Assembly: GCA_040755615.1 (NCBI GenBank)
Contig: JBFMAL010000005.1
Coordinates: 26,815-90,814, forward strand
Direction: 5' to 3'
From: DYEP01 sp040755615
GTDB taxonomy: Bacteria; Bacillota; Sulfobacillia; DUSP01; DYEP01
DNA length: 64,000 nt
The stretch's first letter is position 1. Each line of letters begins with the position of its first letter. The position numbers were made by a program, and so were the translations under genes. Shown here piece after piece: positions 1 through 8,130 of this stretch. The notes beneath the pieces are model-generated. The model saw only the letters and a program-made list of their open reading frames with translations, was not told the DNA's origin and did not search any database.

Positions 1-1
1 G

Positions 2-388
2 GAGCCTCCTTATAAGATCTTCATTACTGGAGAGGCCAGGGCTACTGAGGAGTTCCGGCAGATAGTCCTAAACCGGTGGAGCGACGAGGTCGTGTTTACG
101 TCGGCGCTGAGGAGTACGCTCGAAATAAACCATAAGAAAGCGACCAAGGGCCGGGCGCTCGAAAGGGTAGCCGTGTACCTGAACCTTCCGCTTCACAGCA
201 CCCTCGCCATCGGCGACGGTACCAATGATCTGTCCATGATAGAGCGCGCGGGTCTGGGCGTGGCCATGGGTAACGCGGTCGATCTCGTAAAAGACTCAGC
301 AGGCTACATCACGGGCACCAACGACGCCGGGGGACTCGCGCAGGTGCTAAACCTGATACTGGGGGAGACGTCGGCGCAGAACGTATAG
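2..388 (+). CDS. Cof-type HAD-family hydrolase, C-terminal part
   Basis: The reading frame is open from base 2, so the 5' end lies outside the window. The visible 128 residues end with the HAD motif IV region: K-x-x-A at KATKGRALE, then IGDGTNDLSMI and GLGVAMGNA, typical of Cof-type phosphatases that act on sugar phosphates or nucleotides in the cytosol. The Lys of motif III and the acidic pair of motif IV are both present. The substrate cannot be told from this part. Family assignment is firm; function is inferred from the family only. Confidence 0.85.
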   Translation, partial: EPPYKIFITGEARATEEFRQIVLNRWSDEVVFTSALRSTLEINHKKATKGRALERVAVYLNLPLHSTLAIGDGTNDLSMIERAGLGVAMGNAVDLVKDSAGYITGTNDAGGLAQVLNLILGETSAQNV

Positions 389-540
389 TCCGCCTGCCTG
401 GGATCCGCGGGGAGAAGGTCCAGGGAGGCACTCGATCTGATCTCAGACCCAGTGAAAACCCCTCATAGCTCAAGTATGCCCGATACTCAATCAGGAGAGG
501 TTTCCACACATAGGTTAACGTCATGGGACCAGGTCAAGCC

Positions 541-782
541 CGATTTTGTGTGTAAATTCCCACTGGTAGAATTTGCTGCGTGCTAGTGGGCCATCAAGCC
601 ACCTTTAAGTCATTCTTTCTCTGCTGTATCGTCTCACCTTCTTTTGGTTTGTTCATCCATGCCAGGTACTCCATTATGTCCAGGTAGCGGTGGCCCGTTG
701 CCCAGGCCTCGTCTATCTCCATCAGCACGGCGCCGAGCAGCCTGAGCGCGGCCTCTTCGTTGGGGAAGATCCCTACTACCCT
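541..782 (-). pseudogene. IS256-type transposase remnant, C-terminal end
   Basis: On the minus strand, 62 codons from 779 to the TGA at 594-596 read RVVGIFPNEEAALRLLGAV, then MEIDEAWATGHRYL, resembling the C-terminal tail of IS256/Mutator-type transposases. Nothing upstream in this frame belongs to the same protein. Just beyond the stop, bases 541-558 hold a T/A-rich stretch (GATTTTGTGTGTAAAT) of the kind seen at IS256-type ends. I read it as the 3' end of a decayed element; the exact family is from memory of the motif. Confidence 0.55.
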
Positions 783-786
783 GTGA

Positions 787-890
787 AAAGGACCCGGTGT
801 TTTGTGGTGCCGTTTTCCCAGTACGATTCGACCAGCTTGATATATTCGTAATTCTTGCTCTTGGTCGTTTTAATGAACACGCACAATCAC
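787..890 (-). pseudogene. IS1634-type transposase remnant, N-terminal end
   Basis: Minus-strand codons from a GTG at 890-888 read VIVRVH, then after a one-base slip near 872 continue KTTKSKNYEYIKLVESYWEN and GTTKHRVLF. This matches the usual N-terminus of IS1634-family transposases (VRVKK...YVQLVESYR...RQRVL). It stops abruptly where the IS256-type piece begins, so two different broken transposases abut here. Fragment is too short to be active. Confidence 0.5.
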
Positions 891-1390
891 CGCCTGAAAT
901 TGGTGGACCTATACCAAGCGTACTAGCTCTTGATGCTATTTGCAATATTTATCATGGAATATTAGTTCAAAAGTTGTACCAGGATTTTTGCAAAAATACC
1001 TACCGACACTCAATTTACCTGGGATTTAGTGCTCTCGGAACCCCGTTTTTCACGATCAACTGTCAAACTCGGGAGCACTCTCCATTGCCACATGTGTACA
1101 ACCCTTTACCTGTCTCCAATCCGCCAATCTTAAAAGAACCCCAGTCATTGTATAAACATCTACGTTTCCTTCCCCCTGGTGTGATGACGCAAGCTGTTAC
1201 AATCTCCACCCTGCGTACCTCCGTTTCCGACTGATGCTTTAGCCCCCTATCCCAAATTCTACTCCTCGGGCTCTCCATGCACCAAAGAGTCCCGACCTCA
1301 TCGCCAGTCTTCCACAGTGCCACTTCGACTTCGAACGCGATTTTCATCCTTGTGGCGCCGTGAACGGCATGGGTGTCTAAACCGCCTTCG
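891..1390. other. Intergenic stretch with no recognised gene
   Basis: About 500 bases without a gene I can support. Bases 840-1100 are visibly richer in A and T than the rest of the window, and frames are open on both strands (797-1234 plus, 1063-1347 minus), but neither product has recognisable motifs or a convincing ribosome binding site. Given the transposase debris beside it, this is probably decayed mobile DNA. Confidence 0.4.
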
Positions 1391-2437
1391 CTAGATCGCC
1401 CGCTTACAGGACCCTGAGGCTACCTGCGGGTGCGTGCGCACCGCGGCAGACACCCGCTTCACCTCCGTCACCAGCACCGAGAGTTGTGCAGGGGTAATGG
1501 ACTGCTGTCCGTCGACCATCGCCCTTATGGGATCCGGATGAACTTCGACCATGATGCCGTCTGCACCTACCGCCGCGGCGGCGCGGGACATGGGCAGCAC
1601 GAGCCTTGCGAGCCCGGTGCCGTGGCTGGGGTCGACCACGAGCGGCAGATGCGAGAATTCCTTGCAGAGAGGCACCGCGGAGAGATCCAGCGTGTTCCTG
1701 GTCGCAGACTCGTACGTGCGGATCCCTCGCTCACATAGGATGACCTGGTCATTGCCTCCGTCGAGGATGTATTCGGCCGCCATGAGCCACTCCTCGAGTG
1801 TAGCAGCCAATCCCCTTTTGAGCAGCACAGGTTTTCTGACATGGCCGAGTTCCTTAAGCAGCTTAAAGTTCTGCATGTTCCTTGCACCGACCTGAATTAT
1901 ATCCGCGTATTCAGACACCATTTCCACATCACGCGTGTCCATAACTTCCGTCACCACCGGGAGGTTTGCCGCCTTGCCGGCAGAGCGCAGCATGGATAGC
2001 CCCTCGAGCTCGAGGCCTTGAAACGCGTAAGGCGACGTCCTGGGTTTGAAAGCGCCTCCTCTTAACACGCTGGCGCCCGCTCTCTTCACGTCCTGCGCTA
2101 CCCTGTGAATCATCTCCTCGCCTTCTACGGCGCACGGCCCCGCGATAACCACCATTTCACCCCCTCCGAACACTGCGTCGCCCACCCGTATCTTGGTGCC
2201 TACAGGGTTAAACTCCCTGCTGACAAGCTTGTACGGCTTCATAATAGGGACTATTCTGTCCACTCCCGCCATCTTCCCGATGACCTCGGGATTATCCGCC
2301 CTGGTGACCCCCACTGCCCCTATGACCGTCCTCTCATCACCACAAATGGGGTGCGTCCTGTACCCCATCTCGCGAAGCCTCGTTTCCACCTCAGCGATCT
2401 GCGCCCTGGTGGCATCCGCTTTCATCACCACGATCAT
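1391..2437 (-). CDS. aroF: 3-deoxy-7-phosphoheptulonate synthase (DAHP synthase)
   Basis: Catalyses condensation of phosphoenolpyruvate and erythrose 4-phosphate, the first step of the shikimate pathway. The 348-residue product has the layout of the Thermotoga/Bacillus-type enzyme: an N-terminal ferredoxin-like (ACT-like) regulatory domain over about residues 1-70, then a TIM barrel with VIAGPCAVE, GGAFKPRTSPYAFQG, QVGARNMQNF, VLLKRG, VDPSHGTG and EVHPDP, which carry the metal and phosphate ligands. The ATG is preceded by a GGGAGGG ribosome binding site. The gene sits alone behind a T-box leader, so expression should respond to the charging of an amino-acid tRNA. Confidence 0.95.
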   Translation of the reverse strand: MIVVMKADATRAQIAEVETRLREMGYRTHPICGDERTVIGAVGVTRADNPEVIGKMAGVDRIVPIMKPYKLVSREFNPVGTKIRVGDAVFGGGEMVVIAGPCAVEGEEMIHRVAQDVKRAGASVLRGGAFKPRTSPYAFQGLELEGLSMLRSAGKAANLPVVTEVMDTRDVEMVSEYADIIQVGARNMQNFKLLKELGHVRKPVLLKRGLAATLEEWLMAAEYILDGGNDQVILCERGIRTYESATRNTLDLSAVPLCKEFSHLPLVVDPSHGTGLARLVLPMSRAAAAVGADGIMVEVHPDPIRAMVDGQQSITPAQLSVLVTEVKRVSAAVRTHPQVASGSCKRAI

Positions 2438-2499
2438 GTCGAGCCCTCCCTGTGATTCTTGATGTCCGCGCGCTTCCCATCATCCTGGCGAGGGCTATT

Positions 2500-2772
2500 G
2501 AAACAGAAAGCCTCGCCCCAAAGGGACGAGGTCTTCGCGTTACCACCCTTCATGATTAAAAGCAGCCCTCTTTGCCGGGTGCGGGAAGCCAGTCGTGCTT
2601 CCGATACCCGCTTCCTTGGTAACGGTGGAAGTCCCGGCACGGCCTACTGGTAGCTCAGTCCGTTCAGCCTGCGACTCCAGGGAGAACTTCGATTCGTACC
2701 TTCCTTGCCAGGCTTTCACCTGCCCCGGCTCTCTGTGAAGGCCTGTACGACCTACTTTTCCCCTTCATTGTC
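2500..2772 (-). promoter_or_regulatory. T-box riboswitch leader of aroF
   Basis: Read on the minus strand, the leader shows an AGAGAG stem I element followed by GGTGAAAGCCT, a specifier region around CGAAGTTCTCCCTGGAGT, and the conserved T-box AAGGGTGGTAACGCG at 2536-2550. Immediately after comes a GC-rich hairpin (2511-2531) followed by a U-rich run, the competing terminator. By analogy with other T-boxes the specifier codon lies just before CUGGAGU; UUC (Phe) is my best candidate, but UCU in the next register cannot be excluded by eye. Phenylalanine control of DAHP synthase would make sense. Confidence 0.88.
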
Positions 2773-2988
2773 TTTAGAGTGTTAGGTATTATTATACGGT
2801 CCAGGGAAGTAATCGCAAAGCCCTATTTTCGGCCACCGGAGGCCATGTATGTCCAGGAACTCCCGCTCTCTTGCCCTGCTTCCTCCTTGCGCCCCCAGGG
2901 AGAAAATGAGCCGTAACCCCTTACTCAGTCATTCTCCTTGCTTTCGGCAATATATATGTGCTGAACCCATCTCCAGCGCGAAGGAGGG

Positions 2989-3750
2989 ATGGAAGTGGTC
3001 ATTCGGGTCCGGCTGGCCGAAATCATGGGCGTAGCGCTGCTTGCGTGTTTCCTGGTGTCGCTGGCCGGTGGCGCGCGGAGCGTGACAGTTACAACCAAAA
3101 GGAGGCTGCCCATTTACGGGGTGAAGACCGAGGAAAAGGTAGTCGCCTTTTCTTTCGATGCGGCCTGGGGAGCGGATAAGACCGAGCAGATCCTGGCCAC
3201 CTTAAGGGAACACGGCGTACGGACAACGTTCTTTCTCGTTACCTTCTGGGTGAGGAAATACCCGGAGATGACAAAGAGGATCGCGGACGAAGGTCATGAG
3301 ATAGGGCTTCACAGCTCCACCCATCCCGACATGAAACACCTGCCGCCGGACAGGATCAGGGAAGAACTGCGCGAAAACATCAGGGCCATCAAGGAGATCA
3401 CCGGAAAAGACCCGAAGTTGTTCCGACCGCCCTTTGGGTCCTACTCCGACCGCCTTATCCAGATCGCCGAGGATGAAATGGGGCTTTTGACCATCCAGTG
3501 GAGTCTGGATTCGCTTGATTGGAAGAAGGTAACCCGCCAGGATATCGTATCCCGCATCTTAAACAGCATAGAGCCCGGGGATATCGTGCTGTTTCATAAT
3601 AACGGCGAATACACTGCGGATGCACTGGGCGAGATCCTGACAGAGGTCAAAGCGCGTGGCTACCGCGTAGTGCCCATTTCCGAGATCCTATACTCTCCAC
3701 CCTACTACATCGACCACCAGGGGAAACAGGTCAAAATAGAACCGCAGTGA
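2989..3750 (+). CDS. pdaB: PdaB-type sporulation polysaccharide deacetylase
   Basis: A 253-residue NodB-fold protein, the same length as Bacillus PdaB, with an N-terminal membrane anchor (about residues 10-28). NodB motifs are in order: FSFDAAWG (motif 1, with the second Asp of the usual DD replaced by Ala as is usual in the PdaB group), GLHSSTHPD (metal-binding HxxxH), RPPFGSY, LDSLDW and VLFHN. Family members act on spore cortex or cell-wall glycan outside the membrane. A GGAGGG site lies just before the start, overlapping the first bases of the track start; ATG 2989 is the only suitable Met. It is followed by a hairpin terminator and then spoIID. Confidence 0.88.
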   Translation: MEVVIRVRLAEIMGVALLACFLVSLAGGARSVTVTTKRRLPIYGVKTEEKVVAFSFDAAWGADKTEQILATLREHGVRTTFFLVTFWVRKYPEMTKRIADEGHEIGLHSSTHPDMKHLPPDRIREELRENIRAIKEITGKDPKLFRPPFGSYSDRLIQIAEDEMGLLTIQWSLDSLDWKKVTRQDIVSRILNSIEPGDIVLFHNNGEYTADALGEILTEVKARGYRVVPISEILYSPPYYIDHQGKQVKIEPQ

Positions 3751-3765
3751 AACATGGAGCTCCAT

Positions 3766-3788
3766 GCGCCAGCCCGCACGGCTGGCGC
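3766..3788 (+). terminator. Terminator after the pdaB-like gene
   Basis: A perfect 9-bp inverted repeat (GCGCCAGCC, five-base loop, GGCTGGCGC) is followed by CTTCTTGTT. It lies 16 bases after the stop of the deacetylase gene. Confidence 0.7.
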
Positions 3789-3983
3789 CTTCTTGTTGAT
3801 CCGGCGTGATCTCGCCAAAGGAACGGATGCCTGACGCATACAACAAGCGTAGCAGCCGATCCAGAGAATCGCGTGACATGAAAGCGTACAACGCCCTGTG
3901 CGGTCGACCACGGGCTTTCTGATTCACAAGGTACCGAACAGGACAAACTATGTGGTGATATCTGGTTTTCGGAGGAAACACAC

Positions 3984-5072
3984 GTGATGAAACTGGACGA
4001 CCTGCTCAAAAAGACGCGTGAGATGGTTAAGTCGCTCCTTGAGGACCGCATCCGTCCTTTCGCTACTCGACTTGAGAAGCTGCTTGGCCGGCTCGCAGTG
4101 TCAATCCGTAACCTTAAACTTGAAGACCTAAAGAAGCGGCCAGAGTTGGTCGCATTAGCCGCCGTGCTGTTTCTGTTCGCAGGGGTCATGCTCGTCCGCC
4201 CCCCTGCCCCGCCACGTGAGGAGCCCCAGCCGGATGAGATAAAGCGCCCTCTGGGCGAGGAGCCCACAATCAGTGTATATATGCACAGGACTGGCAAGGT
4301 GGAGCACATGAAGATGGAAGACTACATCGCGGGCGTAGTAGCTGCTGAAATGAGTCCGAACTGGCATATCGAGGCCCTGGCGGCGCAGGCCATCATTGCC
4401 CGCACATTCACGGTCAGGCGTATAGAGGACGGCGGGGTTAAAAAGCGCGGCACAGACGCAAGCACCGATATTCTCGAGTTCCAGGCCTTCAATGCCAAGG
4501 CGGTAAACGACAACGTGAGGCAAGCTGTTGAGCGCACGCGCGGCGAAATAATCACCTACAACGGCGAACCCATCGTGGCATACTTTCACTCGAGCTCGGG
4601 CGGGCGTACCGCCACGGCAGAAGAGGGTTTTGGACCACGGCGCGCCCCCACGCCGTACCTTCAGTCAAAACCCGATCCCGAAACCCGCGAGTTCTTGGTG
4701 TGGAAGCGGAGTTTCTCAAGGGAAGAGGTGCGGAGGGCCGCTGCTCGGCTTGGGGTAAACGTCGGCCGGGTCACTTCGATCTCCATAGGCAAGAAAGGGC
4801 CGAGTGGCCGCGCCCTCACGCTGCTCATCAACGGAAAACCAGTCCCTGCTCCGGCCTTTCGCCTGGCTATTGGCAGCAGAGCCATGCGTTCCACCTGGCT
4901 CGAAAGCGTCTATATTAAAGGAAACCGGGTATACATGAAGGGCCGCGGCTACGGCCACGGGGTGGGCATGTCCCAGTGGGGTGCGCTGGCCCTGGCAAAA
5001 AAGGGAGAGACCGCAGAAGACATCGTGAACTTCTACTACACCGGTGTAAAAGTGGAGAAGATATGGCAGTAG
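3984..5072 (+). CDS. spoIID: Stage II sporulation protein D (SpoIID)
   Basis: A 362-residue SpoIID/LytB-family lytic transglycosylase that cuts glycan strands during engulfment. A single membrane segment lies at about residues 52-68 after a charged cytoplasmic stretch. The catalytic domain contains MEDYIAGVVAAEMSPNWH with the catalytic Glu, ALAAQAIIARTF, YFHSSSGGRT and the C-terminal GRGYGHGVGMSQWGA motif. The start is GTG 3984 or ATG 3987, both served by GGAGGAAACAC. The next gene encodes a SpoIIP-domain protein 25 bases downstream; SpoIID, SpoIIP and SpoIIM form the known DMP engulfment machinery, so pairing here is functionally sensible. Confidence 0.95.
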   Translation: MMKLDDLLKKTREMVKSLLEDRIRPFATRLEKLLGRLAVSIRNLKLEDLKKRPELVALAAVLFLFAGVMLVRPPAPPREEPQPDEIKRPLGEEPTISVYMHRTGKVEHMKMEDYIAGVVAAEMSPNWHIEALAAQAIIARTFTVRRIEDGGVKKRGTDASTDILEFQAFNAKAVNDNVRQAVERTRGEIITYNGEPIVAYFHSSSGGRTATAEEGFGPRRAPTPYLQSKPDPETREFLVWKRSFSREEVRRAAARLGVNVGRVTSISIGKKGPSGRALTLLINGKPVPAPAFRLAIGSRAMRSTWLESVYIKGNRVYMKGRGYGHGVGMSQWGALALAKKGETAEDIVNFYYTGVKVEKIWQ

Positions 5073-5097
5073 ACACTGCGGCATGGAGGGACGGACC

Positions 5098-6702
5098 ATG
5101 ATCTTTAATATACCGGTAGGGCTTGCCGTTTTGGTAGTAGTATCAGCTCTCATCTATATGGGGGTCGCCTACAGAGTACTGGACCGGATGAAACTCACCG
5201 ACAAGACCGCCATCGGTTTTATTGTTCTCATGCTCGCCGGCATATGGCTGCCGGAAGTACCGCTCGGTCCTGTATCCCTGGACCTCGGCGGGGCACTGAT
5301 TCCGCTTGCCATAGCCGTCTATCTCATTGCGACAGCAGATGAACGGCGCGAGAAGTTACGGGCCGTCGTCGCCACAGTGGTAGTGGCGTTTGCCGTGGTG
5401 TTTCTCGATAAGGTGCTGCCGCTTGACAGGGAGACACTGAAGCTCGACCTTGACCCGGTATATATGCCCGCCTTCATCGCAGCCATCGTTGCATACCTGG
5501 CAGGTAGGTCCAGGCGTTCGGCGTTCATCGCAGCCACAGCAGGTGTGGTGCTTTCGGACGTAGTCGCTGCCATCGAAAACATCTCACGTGGCCTTACGCA
5601 GGCACGGATTGCCATCGGAGGCGCTGGTGTGTTCGACGCAGTAGTACTTGCGGGTGTCATCGCAGTGGTGCTGGCAGAGCTCTTCGGAGAGACCCTCGAG
5701 TTTGTACACCAAAGGGGTAAAAGGAAGCAGGCAAAGGCAGCTAGCCCGGCAAAGCACCAGGCACCGGCAGGCCTTTTGGTGCTCGCTCTCACCGTCGGGC
5801 TGTTTAGTGTCTTAAGGGGTGCGTTCTTCATGCCTTTCGCCGACGGGCTCGATGAGTGCAGGCACGGCCATTACACCATGCTCGACCCCGACGGGAACGT
5901 GTTGCTCGAGACCTCAAGGAGGATGTACAGCGGGGACATGTTTATCGCAGCAGACAACCGTACGTGGGTCGTGTACCGAGTGAAAGGAACGACCGCCCTG
6001 GCACAGGAGGCGGGGACGGACGCCGCCGTCCCCGAGCTGATCTTCGGTCAGACCATTGTAGACCGCATATTCCGTCTCAGGGCGCCTGATGAAAGGGAAC
6101 CGGAGCTCAACTCGCCCGACTTCCCCACCATTGCGGTTTACCACACCCACAACGCCGAGTCCTACGTCACCAGCGACGGTGCACCGAGCATTTACGGAGC
6201 GGGAGGCATTCACCAGGTGGGCGGTGCCTTCGCCGACGCGCTCAAGGACAAGGGGTTCCCCGTCATCCATGACGAGACGCTCCATTTGCCTCACGACCGG
6301 GGTGCGTACCGGCGCTCAAGGCGTACTGCTGTTTCACTCATGCAGAATGATTCGCCGGCGGCGATGTTCGATATTCATCGCGACGCGGTAGCGCAGCCCG
6401 TATACGCCGAAAAAGTCGGGGACATCTGGGTGACACAGGTGCTCCTCGTTCTCGGAAGACAAAACCCCAACATGGCGGTAAACCGAAGGTTCGCAAGGGA
6501 GCTGAAGAGCATCGCCGACGAGATCCACCCGGGCCTTGTAAAGGGGATCTTCCTCGCCCGTGGCAACTACAACCAGGATCTCTTCCCCAGAGCCCTGCTC
6601 ATGGAGGTCGGCTCATACACCAACGCGCGGGAATCTGCCGAAAGAGGTATCACACTCTTCGCCGATGTGGTCGAGGAGTTCTTCAGACGAAGACAGGACT
6701 AG
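5098..6702 (+). CDS. spoIIP: DUF1614-like membrane domain fused to SpoIIP
   Basis: A 534-residue protein. The first ~245 residues are strongly hydrophobic with about seven membrane segments and carry the GGALIPLAIAVYL and IGGAGVFDAVVLAGVIAVV motifs I associate with DUF1614 membrane proteins. After a further hydrophobic segment near residue 230, the extracellular C-terminal half is a SpoIIP amidase/endopeptidase domain: AVYHTHNAESYV, GGAFADALKDKG, DIHRDA and LLMEVGSYTN hold the zinc ligands and catalytic residues. The ATG at 5098 is chosen for its GGAGGGACGG ribosome binding site. Ordinary SpoIIP has one membrane anchor, so the added polytopic half is unusual. Confidence 0.87.
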   Translation: MIFNIPVGLAVLVVVSALIYMGVAYRVLDRMKLTDKTAIGFIVLMLAGIWLPEVPLGPVSLDLGGALIPLAIAVYLIATADERREKLRAVVATVVVAFAVVFLDKVLPLDRETLKLDLDPVYMPAFIAAIVAYLAGRSRRSAFIAATAGVVLSDVVAAIENISRGLTQARIAIGGAGVFDAVVLAGVIAVVLAELFGETLEFVHQRGKRKQAKAASPAKHQAPAGLLVLALTVGLFSVLRGAFFMPFADGLDECRHGHYTMLDPDGNVLLETSRRMYSGDMFIAADNRTWVVYRVKGTTALAQEAGTDAAVPELIFGQTIVDRIFRLRAPDEREPELNSPDFPTIAVYHTHNAESYVTSDGAPSIYGAGGIHQVGGAFADALKDKGFPVIHDETLHLPHDRGAYRRSRRTAVSLMQNDSPAAMFDIHRDAVAQPVYAEKVGDIWVTQVLLVLGRQNPNMAVNRRFARELKSIADEIHPGLVKGIFLARGNYNQDLFPRALLMEVGSYTNARESAERGITLFADVVEEFFRRRQD

Positions 6703-6703
6703 A

Positions 6704-6735
6704 AACATCCCCGCTCCCAGAGGATCGGGGATGTT
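6704..6735. terminator. Bidirectional terminator between spoIIP and the DksA-like gene
   Basis: Inverted repeat AACATCCCCG / CGGGGATGTT with an 11-base loop sits between two convergent genes. It directly follows the spoIIP stop and ends three bases before the stop of the opposing gene. Confidence 0.75.
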
Positions 6736-6737
6736 CC

Positions 6738-7379
6738 TTAGTTCTCTTTAGCACCTTCTGCTTCCCAGGTATCCTCCTCCCTCGGGTACTTCTCCACTTC
6801 CTGGACATAGCCTCGATCTTCATCGGAGTCGGTGTACACGTCGCCGTAGGTGTACGCACGGGGCTCTCCGCTCGGAGATTCAGACGTCCCATATCGCGCC
6901 ACATCCTGCCAGGCATCCTCCCCATCGTACTCAACCTGACCCGGGTGACTTGTCCTTCCAAACGGGGGATAGAGCAAACTTTCTTCAACAGGCCGAGTCA
7001 TGTCGCCTATCTCCGTAGCATAGTGTTCGACCTCCGCCTGGCACCTGGTGCAGTAGCGGGCGAACGGGATTACGTGGAGCCGTTCGGGCGATATCTCCTT
7101 GTGGCACCTCTCGCACTTCCCGTACGTCCCCTCGTCGAGCTTTCTTAAGGCATCATCAATCAAGCTGAGGTATCTCATATTGCGCTGCCTGCGCCCAAGG
7201 TCCTTTTCTCTCTCAAAGAGTTCATCGCCGATATCTGCCGGATGATTGTCCCGCATGGAGAGTTCGGCCAGTGAATCCTGCATCGATCCCCCCAGCCCGT
7301 ACATCTCACCACGACTTAACCGCTCCTCCACTTCCCGCCTTTCTTTCAAAAGAAGCGTTTTGTATTCTTGGTAGGACAT
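6738..7379 (-). CDS. TraR/DksA-type zinc-finger protein (YteA-like)
   Basis: A 213-residue protein with an N-terminal helical stretch (YKTLLLKERREVEERLSR), a SxRDNHPADIGDELFEREKD segment and a four-cysteine zinc finger CERCHKEISPERL...YCTRCQ near residues 90-115. This is the layout of YteA-like proteins of spore formers, distantly related to DksA; their targets are poorly known. The C-terminal ~80 residues are acidic and Tyr/Glu rich with no recognised fold. ATG 7379 is preferred over the GTG at 7388 because AAGGGGTG lies at good spacing from it. Confidence 0.8.
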   Translation of the reverse strand: MSYQEYKTLLLKERREVEERLSRGEMYGLGGSMQDSLAELSMRDNHPADIGDELFEREKDLGRRQRNMRYLSLIDDALRKLDEGTYGKCERCHKEISPERLHVIPFARYCTRCQAEVEHYATEIGDMTRPVEESLLYPPFGRTSHPGQVEYDGEDAWQDVARYGTSESPSGEPRAYTYGDVYTDSDEDRGYVQEVEKYPREEDTWEAEGAKEN

Positions 7380-7481
7380 CGCGCTCACCCCTTTTGCAGC
7401 TTAGTGTTCCCAAAATGAAGCCGGGTAAATGAGCGTGTGACAGAAGCGTCGTAGGGGCAGAATAACTGGGGGTGAAAACAC

Positions 7482-7673
7482 TTGGCAAAAAGATTGAAAG
7501 ACGGCAACATGACGCGGCTTGGAAACCCGATACTCCCGGAACACGCCCCAAGGCCCGCGGGCGTGCCGGTGCCAAGAGAGAAGAAATCACAAAAGGCCCA
7601 GTACAAGGCACACGACCCTGGTCAGAGAAACGACCGGGTCACAAAGTTTAACAGAAAGATCGGTCAGCCATAA
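7482..7673 (+). CDS. Small basic protein of unknown function
   Basis: A possible 63-residue, strongly basic product starting at TTG with GGGGGTG eight bases upstream. It is rich in Lys, Arg and Pro and has no membrane segment or cysteines. It fills the gap between two minus-strand genes and is followed within ten bases by a GC-rich hairpin (7681-7706), which supports expression. I do not recognise the family. A frame-shifted overlapping reading frame at 7519-7767 is less likely because it runs through that hairpin. Confidence 0.4.
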   Translation: MAKRLKDGNMTRLGNPILPEHAPRPAGVPVPREKKSQKAQYKAHDPGQRNDRVTKFNRKIGQP

Positions 7674-7680
7674 CTGCACC

Positions 7681-7706
7681 GGGGCCGGCGGAGTGCTACC
7701 GGCCCC
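7681..7706. terminator. Hairpin between the small basic gene and ridA
   Basis: Perfect 8-bp inverted repeat GGGGCCGG / CCGGCCCC with a ten-base loop, between the ends of two convergent genes. No long T-run follows on either strand, so it may act as a weak or factor-assisted terminator. Confidence 0.5.
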
Positions 7707-7716
7707 GCCAGGATCA

Positions 7717-8097
7717 TTAGTCGCACACAGCGACCATCTCTACCTCAACCCGTGCGCCCTTGGGTAGCTTGGCCACCTGGACGGTACTCCTCGCCGGAGG
7801 AAGAGAGCTGAAGTATTCGCCATAAACCTGGTTCACCACTGTGAAGTCATTCATGTCCGCGAGGAAAATGGTAGTCTTCACAACACTGTCAAAGCCAAGG
7901 CCCGCCTGTTCCAGCACCGCCTTTATATTCTCCATCACCTGTCTGATCTGGACCTGTACGTTATCTGATACTATTACCCCCGTAACTGGGTCCAAAGCGA
8001 TCTGTCCTGAAAGGAACAAAAACCCCCCTGCTTTCACCGCCTGGCTGTAAGGTCCGATGGGCGCAGGCGCCTTCTTCGTCAGTATCTCCTGTTTCAT
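7717..8097 (-). CDS. ridA: RidA family 2-iminobutanoate/2-iminopropanoate deaminase
   Basis: A 126-residue cytosolic protein of the YjgF/RidA family, which hydrolyses reactive enamine/imine intermediates released by PLP enzymes. Characteristic segments are APIGPYSQAVKAGGFLFLSGQIALDP, VMENIKAVLEQAGLGFDSVVK, TIFLADMNDF and the C-terminal PPARSTVQVAKLPKGARVEVEMVA, with the conserved Arg and Glu. The ATG has an AGGGGAGGAA ribosome binding site. The next minus-strand gene upstream is a peptidase-like amidohydrolase, 33 bases away. Confidence 0.94.
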   Translation of the reverse strand: MKQEILTKKAPAPIGPYSQAVKAGGFLFLSGQIALDPVTGVIVSDNVQVQIRQVMENIKAVLEQAGLGFDSVVKTTIFLADMNDFTVVNQVYGEYFSSLPPARSTVQVAKLPKGARVEVEMVAVCD

Positions 8098-8130
8098 CTC
8101 CTATTCCTCCCCTTTTTGTCCTGGTGGCCG

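Noticed and set aside
797..1234. 145-codon frame as a gene
   Set aside because: It overlaps the transposase debris on the other strand, lacks a ribosome binding site and has no recognisable motif.
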